This document shows positions 1 through 7,151 of a stretch of DNA of 9,413 nucleotides, in pieces. Source of the DNA: Lentimicrobiaceae bacterium (GTDB taxonomy: Bacteria; Bacteroidota; Bacteroidia; Bacteroidales; JAGONC01); contig JAUXII010000013.1 in NCBI GenBank assembly GCA_030621075.1, forward strand, positions 1 through 9,413, written 5' to 3'. Made by a program: the position numbers and the translations under genes. The stretch's first letter is position 1. Every line of letters begins with the position of its first letter. Under the pieces are notes generated by a model, which was not told where the DNA came from, did no database searches, and was given only the letters and a program-made list of their open reading frames with translations.

Positions 1-1406
1 CAAAAAAGCTTGAAGCAGAAGGGAAAGGCTTTGGTGGCATAAATTATCGCTTACGGGACGCTATCTTTAGCCGTCAGCGATACTGGGGTGAGCCATTTCC
101 AATCTATTACAAAGATGGGATGCCATACGCCATGAGTGAAAGTGACCTGCCACTGGAACTTCCGGAAGTTGATAAGTATTTACCAACAGAATCAGGCGAA
201 CCACCCCTTGCACGGGCAAAAAACTGGAAAACGAAAGATGGATATCCAATCGAAACAAATACAATGCCCGGATTTGCCGGATCGAGTGGTTATTACCTGC
301 GATATATGGATCCAACCAATGATAAGGCTTATTTCTCGAAAGAGGCCAATGAATACTGGCGAAACGTTGATCTGTATATTGGGGGTGATGAACACAGTGT
401 CGGGCATCTGATCTATTCACGTTTCTGGAATAAATTTCTTTACGATATAGGAATGGCATGTGAAGATGAACCTTTCAGAAAGCTAATCAATCAAGGCAAA
501 ATACAAGGTCGATCGAGTTTTGTGTATAGAATAAAGGGAACAAATAAGTTTGTATCTTTTAACCTGAGGAATAATTATGAAACCGTTCGCCAGCATGTTG
601 ATATTAATCTGGTCGATAATGACGAGCTGGATATACAAGCTTTCCGTAATTGGCAACACGACCTTGCTGATGCTGAATTTATTTTAGAAGAGGGAAAGTA
701 TGTCTGTGGATGGGAAATAGAAAAAATGTCAAAATCCAAACACAATGTTCAAAATCCCGACGAGCTGATTAAACAGTATGGTGCTGATACGCTCCGCCTG
801 TACGAAATGTTCCTTGGACCACTGGAATACCACAAACCATGGAATACTTATGGGATTGAGGGAGTATTTCGTTTCATGAAAAAACTGTGGAAACTTTACC
901 ATGATGACCAAAACAGATTTTATGTATCTGATGATGACCCTGATGAAAAGGAACTGATGGTGATTCACCGTACCATTAAAAGAGTGGAGGAGGATATAAA
1001 TCGTTTCTCTTTTAATACGGTTGTCAGTACATTAATGATTTGTGTAAATGACCTCGCCGAGTTGAAATGCCATAAGCGTTCTGTGCTTGAAACGTTGGCT
1101 GTTCTTGTTTCTTCTTATGCTCCTCATATTGCCGAGGAGCTTTGGCAATTACTTGGTCACAATGAAAGCATAACGTATGCCTCGTTTCCGGTTCATAACG
1201 AACAGTATTTGAAAGAAGATTTTATAAAGTATCCTGTCTCTTTTAATGGGAAAGTTCGTTTCATGCTTGAACTACCTGCGGATATGACAACAGTAGATAT
1301 CGAAAAAATTGTACTTGCAGACGAACAGACTCAAAAACGGTTACAGGGTAAAGAGCCCAGGAAAGTGATCATAGTCCCTAAAAAGATTATTAATATTGTG
1401 GTTTGA
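1..1406 (+). CDS. leuS: Leucyl-tRNA synthetase, C-terminal half (5' end outside window)
   Basis: Class I aminoacyl-tRNA synthetase that charges tRNA-Leu with leucine in the cytoplasm. The frame is open from the first complete codon at position 3, so the gene starts upstream; 467 residues are visible, about half of a usual Bacteroidota LeuRS. In visible-residue numbering: the catalytic-core motif [11 protein letters not shown] at about 23-33, just after where the editing (CP1) domain would end; [16 protein letters not shown] from 127; a leucine-specific insertion at roughly 160-235; the ATP-binding KMSKS signature intact at 241-245 (nt 723-737); an anticodon-binding helical domain at about 315-410; and a small C-terminal tRNA-binding domain from about 412, ending in [10 protein letters not shown], a typical end for this family. 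The HIGH motif and editing domain are off-window and cannot be checked. The stop is TGA at 1404-1406. The internal ATG at 120 is not the real start, because conserved synthetase sequence continues upstream of it. Confidence 0.97.
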   Translation, partial: KKLEAEGKGFGGINYRLRDAIFSRQRYWGEPFPIYYKDGMPYAMSESDLPLELPEVDKYLPTESGEPPLARAKNWKTKDGYPIETNTMPGFAGSSGYYLRYMDPTNDKAYFSKEANEYWRNVDLYIGGDEHSVGHLIYSRFWNKFLYDIGMACEDEPFRKLINQGKIQGRSSFVYRIKGTNKFVSFNLRNNYETVRQHVDINLVDNDELDIQAFRNWQHDLADAEFILEEGKYVCGWEIEKMSKSKHNVQNPDELIKQYGADTLRLYEMFLGPLEYHKPWNTYGIEGVFRFMKKLWKLYHDDQNRFYVSDDDPDEKELMVIHRTIKRVEEDINRFSFNTVVSTLMICVNDLAELKCHKRSVLETLAVLVSSYAPHIAEELWQLLGHNESITYASFPVHNEQYLKEDFIKYPVSFNGKVRFMLELPADMTTVDIEKIVLADEQTQKRLQGKEPRKVIIVPKKIINIVV

Positions 1407-1409
1407 TAG

Positions 1410-1429
1410 CCCCGACTTGAAAGTCGGGG
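1410..1429. repeat. GC-rich hairpin between convergent genes (REP-like palindrome or terminator)
   Basis: CCCCGACTT (1410-1418) and AAGTCGGGG (1421-1429) are perfect 9-bp inverted copies separated by GA; the realistic structure is a 7-bp stem with a six-base loop. It starts 4 bases after the leuS stop and ends 8 bases before the stop of the opposing gene. A weaker outer pair, ATAGC (1406-1410) and GCTAT (1437-1441), flanks it. Neither strand has a T-run after the stem, so it is not a canonical intrinsic terminator, though it could still slow polymerase or protect the 3' ends of both transcripts. The position and shape also fit a REP-type extragenic palindrome. Only one copy is present in this window, so membership of a repeat family is unproven. 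Confidence 0.7.
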
Positions 1430-1437
1430 ATACAAAG

Positions 1438-4400
1438 CTATATCTTAAATATCTTTCTTCTATAGGTCAGCGTGCGCCCTTTTTTATTAATTCCAATGAC
1501 TTTATAAAAGAGTGGCCCGCTTTGAATATTCTCCGGGCACCATATTATTTCATGTTCTCCAATGGAAATAGGGCAGTTTTCAAGGGTTTCAATAACTACA
1601 CCATCGAGCCTGTAAAATGAAATTGTTAAACTTGAGATTTCATCTCTTGGAATAACATATGTAATTCGTATCTCCTGAGCAAAAGGATTAGGATAATGTG
1701 AACTTAGATGTAACCATGGGATGCCTGCCAGTTCAACAGTTCCTAAAAAGGTATTATTGTGCTCGCAAAATTCATCAAATGAATTGATATCATCAATTTT
1801 GCCATAAAATATAATATTCTCTCCGTAAAGGCCTTCCGGAATGATAAATTCAAAAATAATTTCCCTGGTTTCATGTACTTCGAGTTTTTTAATCAATTCT
1901 TCATAAACCAGTAATGTTTGATTATCTCCAATGGCAAATGCTCTAAACCACACATTATTAGCCGGCAGACTGCCATTTTTTATGCTGGCTATAAGGGTTA
2001 TCTCTGAACCCGGGATGACAAGCTCTTTGTTTATATCTATATCTAACAGGTTGAAATCGTATGATGGATACGACAAAAATGTTGAGTCTGCATATTTAAA
2101 AGTCGTTGGATAATTTATGCCTTTATAAGTAATATTTATCTGGTTAAGAAGATTAAAAACATCAAATGTCGACTCACATGTTCCCTCTTTTACTTTTAAG
2201 TGAATATCCAGTAATTTTGTTTCACCGGGAAGGATCATACCCATGTGCGATTGAATATATGTTGAATTAATAATGTTACAAAAATCCGGTAAGCTATCTT
2301 CAAGCGCGTAAAAATGTTTACCCAGAAATATATCGAGAATTAAGTTGTCTGCAATGTCATTTCCTGAATTAACTACCTCAATTTGCGTTAATATATCGTA
2401 ATCATCATCACCATTAATGATAATAGGCTCATCCGGATTAACAGGATTGCCATTTATTCGGTCTATTTTTCTGTCTACCCTGATTTGAGGCCCGATGGTA
2501 TTCACAATTATCTCTTCCTCTCGTAGTGTATCAATCGTTTCTTTATATGAATAACAAAGCTTTTCCTCTAACGTTATGTTGTACTCATTCCCGGCGAAAT
2601 AATTATATACTTCCCCCTGTTCAAGGATGTTAAATTTGGGAACAATGGTGGTAGGGAAATCAGAAAATCCTGAAAGATTTATAACTTCAACACCAGTTGA
2701 GTCATTATAGATCGTTGGCAAACATGTTGTTAATGAATCAAAATCGGTGTTATTAATATCCAGGGTTGACCATTTAGCGTTTCCCAATCCTTTAAAATAG
2801 TTAGTCGTATTGATGGTCAAATCTTCAAGAGACCCGGTGCCAATTACAAGCGTGGAATATTCCAACACACTGCCATTTGCATTTTTATCGGCAATGCTGA
2901 ATTGTGCTGAAGGAATATCATAATCAATCAGGCCATTTGAGATTCCGGAATAATTGATTTTTTCTCCTGAAATTGTGAAATCAATAGTATATACTCCACT
3001 TTCAAGTGTTTCATCTATACTGAATAAGATGATAAAATAAGCTCTTCGGGTGGGTTGCATCAGATTCAGTGTATCACCCAGTTTTATCAGCACTTCACCT
3101 TCAGGTTGATTAAATCGCCATCCGGTAATAAAACTGCCAATCTCGTCGCCTGTATGAACGATATTTCCATCTCCATCAACTTTTGTGGGAACAAGAGGAC
3201 GTGGATAGGCAACATAACTCATTACTGCATGTGTAGTCCCCAATTCTGAAGAGAGATTTGGTGTGATAGCCGTGTTAAACCAATTATCATCTGTACCGTT
3301 CGACACTTCAATCTTTACTTCAAGAAAGGTTCCGCTGACCTGCATCGGGAAATTACTTAGATCAGGGTTGGATGTGTCAGCATCCGGGATCAGTATAACC
3401 GTAGTATGATCGAATTCGGGGTCAATTATTGTTGACATGTTTATTGGCGGGTCAATCAGGCTACAGGGATCTTTTCCTCCGGCAAATGTGGTAATAGTAG
3501 ATTCGCCATAACCAAACGACACATGATATGGATCGAAATCAGTATTAAAGTCATGCGGTTCGTTTTTGTCTTCAATGGTATGCTTAATAAAGATCGTATC
3601 CAGCCCAAATTTTGTCACAGGCGGATTAGCTTCTGAAGTTAACATGAAGTCAACCCCCATACCATAACCTGATAAAGTATGGGAAAAAATGACCCAGGGA
3701 GAACCGCCAAAAATTTCTTCAACCACAAGCCAGCCACCTTTACTGATTTGAATTGGCCCTTCTTTCCCCTGGCCTTCATAAATGGCATGAATCTTAAAAT
3801 CTGTTTTGCCCAGGTTCTCAAAGAAATCATCTCCATATGTACTATCGGCCCCGCAGTACCATCCTGAGTCAACCATTCCATAGATGTCATCCTGAAAAGG
3901 TACAATGGGATAATCCAACCAATCTTCACCATTATCTAACATAAATCTGTCATGTAAAAATCCTGTTGAAGAACAAAATCTGTCGCCACGGTCATCTATC
4001 CAATCATCAACACCATCATGATTGTCATCATCAGGAGCCGGTGGAATCAATAACTGGGGAATATATATTCGATACTGGAATGGATCTTCCCATATTTCAA
4101 TGCTGTCGCCGGTGTTGGGATTATCAATCCATTTCTGGTATCCTTCAACAATCGCATCTGTATCAAATGAGCCATCCTCATTGGTTGGCAACGTGATGTT
4201 GTATCCGCCAAAACCTTTTGGAATATCATAAATCATATATCCGAAAACTCCATCACCTAATTCTTCAACCCCTTCAATTGCTTCTGAGGGATCATTGTAA
4301 TCCACATCATGTCCTACATTTCTTATCCAGTAATAAGTATACTCTGTTGAAGCATCAATATCAAAAGTCAAATTCGCTTTTCCCCAGGCAGGTAAATATT

Positions 4401-6975
4401 TTTGTGGCTCTCCGAGCGTATCTGTTATTAAAAAGTTATTTGTGAGGTATTCAAATTGTAATGGGTTTGGCAAAGGGGCATAATAAGTGTAAGTCGTTCG
4501 AATGGGAGTCGTTTTTTCTTCATTGAAAATGGTTGTGTATTCTGCTTTGGAGTAAAGTGATTCGGAGGGAGTGGGATGATACATGTCGATCTCTTCTCCT
4601 CCAAGCGATAAAACAGCAATGAATTCCCTGTGAGGCTGTGGTACTGTTCCAATTAAACTATCTGTTGGTAACAATGTATATGTTGAAGTATCGACAAATG
4701 TAAATCCCTCATAATTATGAATCGATTGATAGATTAATTGCTTCCAAATAACGTTTTCACTTGTGTCTCTTTCCATCCAGTGCGACCAGGTAGTATCGCT
4801 GAGATCTGCATTTGTAATACTTTCCGTATAAGGGTAAAACATATTATTTACCGAATCGGGAACCAAACCATGGGCATACCCAACACCTGCCGACAGAGGC
4901 ACCAGTTTTGGCGGATCAACCCAAATTTCATAATAACTGTATGGATCAAAATATTGTAACCCCGGGAATTTATTAATATCCCATGTTACTTTCCAAACCC
5001 TGATTTTATCGCCGGGTTCCTCTATGTCAACAATGCCATCTCCATCCGTATCCTGAGCAACCTGACCATCATGATCGATATCTTCGTAAACGGGATCTGT
5101 ATTGCCTGAAATCAAATGTTCCCAGGGATTTAGCCAGTAAACAGAATCTTCCTCCAATGTAAACCCTTTTGGGTAAATCGAATTAACGTCAAGCCAAACA
5201 TCAGGATGCCCGTCACTATCCATATCGAATTCAGGATTGTTTTCATTATTACTTCCTTTCAGGACATCAACATATTTACCTCCGGGGGTTTTTAAGATTG
5301 GAATGTTAATTGATTTATTTATCCAGTAAAATGGAACATCCTTTGGAATATATTGAATATATTTAGTTTCTTCAGCAGAAGTACGTCCTTTGTTCTCCAT
5401 TATGGTAAATACTTTGAATGGCTGATACTCTAATCCCAGAAAATTTTTCCAGTTCACATCTGTATCTGCCACAATATCTGCACTAAACATTATTTCTGCG
5501 TAATTCCTGTATTTGTAAAAAAGGTGTGACCCATCATCATCTATATACGATGTATAATTTACAGAAGCATAAATATAACTTCTCCAGGAAATATGATTAT
5601 CAACATTCTTGTGTACAGGGTCTCCGGGTTCAGGTGTTGCCAGGCGATAAGTAATTTGCATTTCTGATTTTGGCTCAACAGCAAGCCCGGTCAAATAGAT
5701 ACAGTTGTTGGAAAATGTATAATTTACAGGTGATACTACATCCACGAAAGTGAAATAATTCCTTATTCTTTCTGTAATATTAATTTCATTAATGGGTTGA
5801 GATGTAAGATTTCGGATCTGAATTCTGACCTCGAATGTATCGACAAAGTCATAGGCAATGGCGTTTGGCCCGGCAGTGATTGTGGCGGCAAGATCATTAT
5901 AAAGTGACCGGGTAACGTCAATTTTTTTTGCAAAAGCATATAAAATTCCATTCATGGTCCATTGAAGCTGCCGGCTTCCGTTCGATAGTTCATTTATACC
6001 ACCAACCGTTGGAAGTCCAAGGTTACATGCAATCCTTCCGCCATTAGCCTTATTCCCTTTTAATACAAAAACAGCGGGATATCCTTCATTTGCAAGATTT
6101 GCAATAATTTCTGCACCCTCAACCTCTACCTGTGGGATTGAACTTGCATAAAGGTTATTTCCACCTGCACTTTTTGTGAAGGATATAGGATTAGTTGAAC
6201 TGGTAAATGATATGTTGACGAGGTTATTTGGGGAATTTGGGACAACCGAATGGCTAAAGTTAACCGCTCCGGGTTCCAAATATCCTAATTTTTCGATGAA
6301 ATAAACAGCATTACCTTCAGTATATATCATTCCACCCCGGGCCAGGTAGGCATCAAATTGTGTTTGAAGGGTTGGGTTTGCAGAAAAAATACTATCTATA
6401 TAAAATTTATTGTCATCTCCGTTCAATGAAAAGGAGGGAATAATAAGCAGTTGTGTTGAGCCGGATATCCCCAGCGTGTCAATCTCCTCTTCTGAAATGA
6501 AATAGTACGTGTTGTTGTAAATATAGGAATCAAACAGGTTTTTAAAATAAATGGACTCCCATGACACCGTGTTATTATTCTTTTTTATGTTACTTCTAAA
6601 AACAGCAATTCTTTGCGGGTGCTTTTTATATTGAATTGAGTAGTGGTCTGCCCCTTGCCAGTCATAAGTTGTGTAAGGGGTACTCGATATTGAACTGTAA
6701 GCAGATGGGACAACATCAGGAATAATAAAACTTCCCTGATTTGCTCCTGAAATAGACCAATAAATGGATTCTTCGCCATATTTTGGAAAAAGAATGCTAT
6801 CCAATGTGCTATTGGTGAACCGATAGTCAACGTAGGATTTATTGAAAACAAGTTTATATGTTTTCAGAAAATCATTTTGGGTGGAATCGGTGGGAATAAT
6901 TACACCCCCGGAAAGACTTGTCTTTACCAATATTACAAGAAAACTTAACAGAAGAGAATACCTGAAATGTAACAT
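1438..6975 (-). CDS. Giant secreted multidomain protein with T9SS type A C-terminal sorting domain
   Basis: 1845 residues, function unknown. The start at 6975 is supported by a strong Shine-Dalgarno and by an immediate signal peptide (about residues 1-23: a basic stretch, then LLLSFLVILV). Residues about 100-350 resemble a Rossmann/class I glutamine-amidotransferase-like fold: a strand with LLIIPSF (to 182), a strand-turn GGMIYTEGN (214-222), and GGRIAC (312-317); no clear catalytic Cys-His-Glu set is visible, so it is probably non-enzymatic. An Ig-like, DUF11-type module follows at about 375-460. Aspartate-rich candidate calcium loops lie at 584-592, 632-652 and 981-992. I do not recognise the region from about 450 to 1500 apart from these loops. 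Ig/CARDB-like modules occur near 1530-1600 and 1635-1748. The last 90 or so residues are a T9SS sorting domain with YPNPF at 1761-1765. Expected path: Sec export, then outer-membrane passage by T9SS with possible anchoring to surface polysaccharide. An adhesin, matrix or surface-layer role is conceivable but unproven. The gene is monocistronic here and convergent with leuS. Confidence 0.93.
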   Translation of the reverse strand: MLHFRYSLLLSFLVILVKTSLSGGVIIPTDSTQNDFLKTYKLVFNKSYVDYRFTNSTLDSILFPKYGEESIYWSISGANQGSFIIPDVVPSAYSSISSTPYTTYDWQGADHYSIQYKKHPQRIAVFRSNIKKNNNTVSWESIYFKNLFDSYIYNNTYYFISEEEIDTLGISGSTQLLIIPSFSLNGDDNKFYIDSIFSANPTLQTQFDAYLARGGMIYTEGNAVYFIEKLGYLEPGAVNFSHSVVPNSPNNLVNISFTSSTNPISFTKSAGGNNLYASSIPQVEVEGAEIIANLANEGYPAVFVLKGNKANGGRIACNLGLPTVGGINELSNGSRQLQWTMNGILYAFAKKIDVTRSLYNDLAATITAGPNAIAYDFVDTFEVRIQIRNLTSQPINEINITERIRNYFTFVDVVSPVNYTFSNNCIYLTGLAVEPKSEMQITYRLATPEPGDPVHKNVDNHISWRSYIYASVNYTSYIDDDGSHLFYKYRNYAEIMFSADIVADTDVNWKNFLGLEYQPFKVFTIMENKGRTSAEETKYIQYIPKDVPFYWINKSINIPILKTPGGKYVDVLKGSNNENNPEFDMDSDGHPDVWLDVNSIYPKGFTLEEDSVYWLNPWEHLISGNTDPVYEDIDHDGQVAQDTDGDGIVDIEEPGDKIRVWKVTWDINKFPGLQYFDPYSYYEIWVDPPKLVPLSAGVGYAHGLVPDSVNNMFYPYTESITNADLSDTTWSHWMERDTSENVIWKQLIYQSIHNYEGFTFVDTSTYTLLPTDSLIGTVPQPHREFIAVLSLGGEEIDMYHPTPSESLYSKAEYTTIFNEEKTTPIRTTYTYYAPLPNPLQFEYLTNNFLITDTLGEPQKYLPAWGKANLTFDIDASTEYTYYWIRNVGHDVDYNDPSEAIEGVEELGDGVFGYMIYDIPKGFGGYNITLPTNEDGSFDTDAIVEGYQKWIDNPNTGDSIEIWEDPFQYRIYIPQLLIPPAPDDDNHDGVDDWIDDRGDRFCSSTGFLHDRFMLDNGEDWLDYPIVPFQDDIYGMVDSGWYCGADSTYGDDFFENLGKTDFKIHAIYEGQGKEGPIQISKGGWLVVEEIFGGSPWVIFSHTLSGYGMGVDFMLTSEANPPVTKFGLDTIFIKHTIEDKNEPHDFNTDFDPYHVSFGYGESTITTFAGGKDPCSLIDPPINMSTIIDPEFDHTTVILIPDADTSNPDLSNFPMQVSGTFLEVKIEVSNGTDDNWFNTAITPNLSSELGTTHAVMSYVAYPRPLVPTKVDGDGNIVHTGDEIGSFITGWRFNQPEGEVLIKLGDTLNLMQPTRRAYFIILFSIDETLESGVYTIDFTISGEKINYSGISNGLIDYDIPSAQFSIADKNANGSVLEYSTLVIGTGSLEDLTINTTNYFKGLGNAKWSTLDINNTDFDSLTTCLPTIYNDSTGVEVINLSGFSDFPTTIVPKFNILEQGEVYNYFAGNEYNITLEEKLCYSYKETIDTLREEEIIVNTIGPQIRVDRKIDRINGNPVNPDEPIIINGDDDYDILTQIEVVNSGNDIADNLILDIFLGKHFYALEDSLPDFCNIINSTYIQSHMGMILPGETKLLDIHLKVKEGTCESTFDVFNLLNQINITYKGINYPTTFKYADSTFLSYPSYDFNLLDIDINKELVIPGSEITLIASIKNGSLPANNVWFRAFAIGDNQTLLVYEELIKKLEVHETREIIFEFIIPEGLYGENIIFYGKIDDINSFDEFCEHNNTFLGTVELAGIPWLHLSSHYPNPFAQEIRITYVIPRDEISSLTISFYRLDGVVIETLENCPISIGEHEIIWCPENIQSGPLFYKVIGINKKGRTLTYRRKIFKI
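1441..1719 (-). other. T9SS type A sorting domain (C-terminal region of the 1845-residue protein)
   Basis: Residues about 1753-1845. The family pattern is visible in order: a YPNPF motif (1761-1765), a strand ITYVIP, then SLTISFYRLDGVVIETL, which matches the usual hydrophobic strand plus D-x-x-G-x-x-V turn, then GEHEIIW, then a G-P-L-F-Y-K-V strand, and a basic lysine/arginine-rich end RRKIFKI. In characterised Bacteroidota cargo this Ig-like domain targets the protein to the T9SS translocon and is commonly removed by the sortase PorU on attachment. The final lysine-isoleucine ending is ordinary for the family. Confidence 0.9.
5020..5082 (-). other. Double aspartate-rich calcium-loop motif inside the giant protein
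   Basis: Residues 632-652 contain two successive D-x-D-x-D-G-type loops: DIDHDG (632-637) and DTDGDGIVD (642-650), followed by acidic residues. This spacing resembles thrombospondin type 3 or dockerin-like calcium loops, which rigidify extracellular proteins. Related single loops occur at 584-592 (DMDSDGHPD, nt 5200-5226) and 981-992 (DDDNHDGVDD with flanking residues, nt 4000-4035). Calcium binding is inferred from the pattern. Confidence 0.65.
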
Positions 6976-6978
6976 AAT

Positions 6979-6988
6979 ACCTCCTTTT
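6979..6988 (-). promoter_or_regulatory. Strong Shine-Dalgarno site of the giant secreted protein
   Basis: Read on the minus strand, AAAAGGAGGT lies just before the ATG at 6975-6973, with 4 bases between GGAGG and the start codon. It fixes the start and is notably close to the consensus for a phylum in which ribosome binding usually relies little on such sites. The spacing is slightly short. Confidence 0.8.
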
Positions 6989-6998
6989 ATTAATAGTA

Positions 6999-7020
6999 AT
7001 ATTATTTATAAAGATAATAT
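6999..7020. repeat. 7-bp inverted repeat upstream of the giant protein gene
   Basis: ATATTAT (6999-7005) and ATAATAT (7014-7020) are exact inverted copies around an 8-base spacer, lying in the predicted 5' leader or promoter of the minus-strand gene. It could be an operator or a weak leader hairpin. Pure A/T arms make chance occurrence quite possible. Confidence 0.35.
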
Positions 7021-7059
7021 ATTATATTAATCGGATAAATCATGAAAGGTAATATATTA
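7015..7059. promoter_or_regulatory. Paired palindromes TAATATATTA, candidate operator
   Basis: The perfect 10-bp palindrome TAATATATTA occurs at 7015-7024 and again at 7050-7059, with start-to-start spacing of 35 bp; both copies extend to an 11-bp direct repeat TAATATATTAT. Their position in the divergent region would suit a dimeric regulator acting on both genes. The low sequence complexity keeps confidence modest. Confidence 0.35.
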
Positions 7060-7151
7060 TTATTTGTATTTTAGGGCTTGTTTTTTCGGGAATTTCAAAT
7101 TTTGGCATCTTTTTTGAACTTTTGAGAGAAATAAATATTAACTTTAGATTT

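Larger units (their letters stand above)
6976..7151. promoter_or_regulatory. Divergent AT-rich intergenic region
   Basis: 176 bp separate the start codons of the giant secreted protein (minus) and the A2M-family protein (plus), so both promoters should lie here. Very AT-rich. I could not place a convincing Bacteroidota promoter (TTTG near -33, TAnnTTTG near -7) for either gene. The closest minus-strand -7-like sequence is TATCTTTA at 7016-7009, with no good partner. Palindromes within it are listed separately. Confidence 0.6.

Noticed and set aside
67..459. 130-codon minus-strand open frame
   Set aside because: It lies opposite well-conserved leuS sequence and encodes no recognisable protein; it is a shadow frame.
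1438..1620. Plus-strand open frame beginning at 1396 that overlaps the leuS end and the convergent gene
   Set aside because: It reads through the hairpin and antisense to the conserved T9SS sorting domain; no homology or ribosome-binding site.
3980..4000. RGD tripeptide near residue 996 of the giant protein as an integrin-binding motif
   Set aside because: A three-residue motif next to an aspartate-rich loop is readily explained by chance, and nothing suggests an animal host.
7042..7074. Ten-codon open frame (MKGNILLFVF) in the divergent intergenic region, a possible leader peptide
   Set aside because: No ribosome-binding site, no following attenuator hairpin, and short frames starting with ATG are expected by chance.
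7111..7146. Bacteroidota-type promoter for the A2M-family gene (TTTTTG at 7111-7116 with TAACTTTA at 7139-7146)
   Set aside because: The spacing and last base are off consensus, and the implied transcription start would fall on the start codon.
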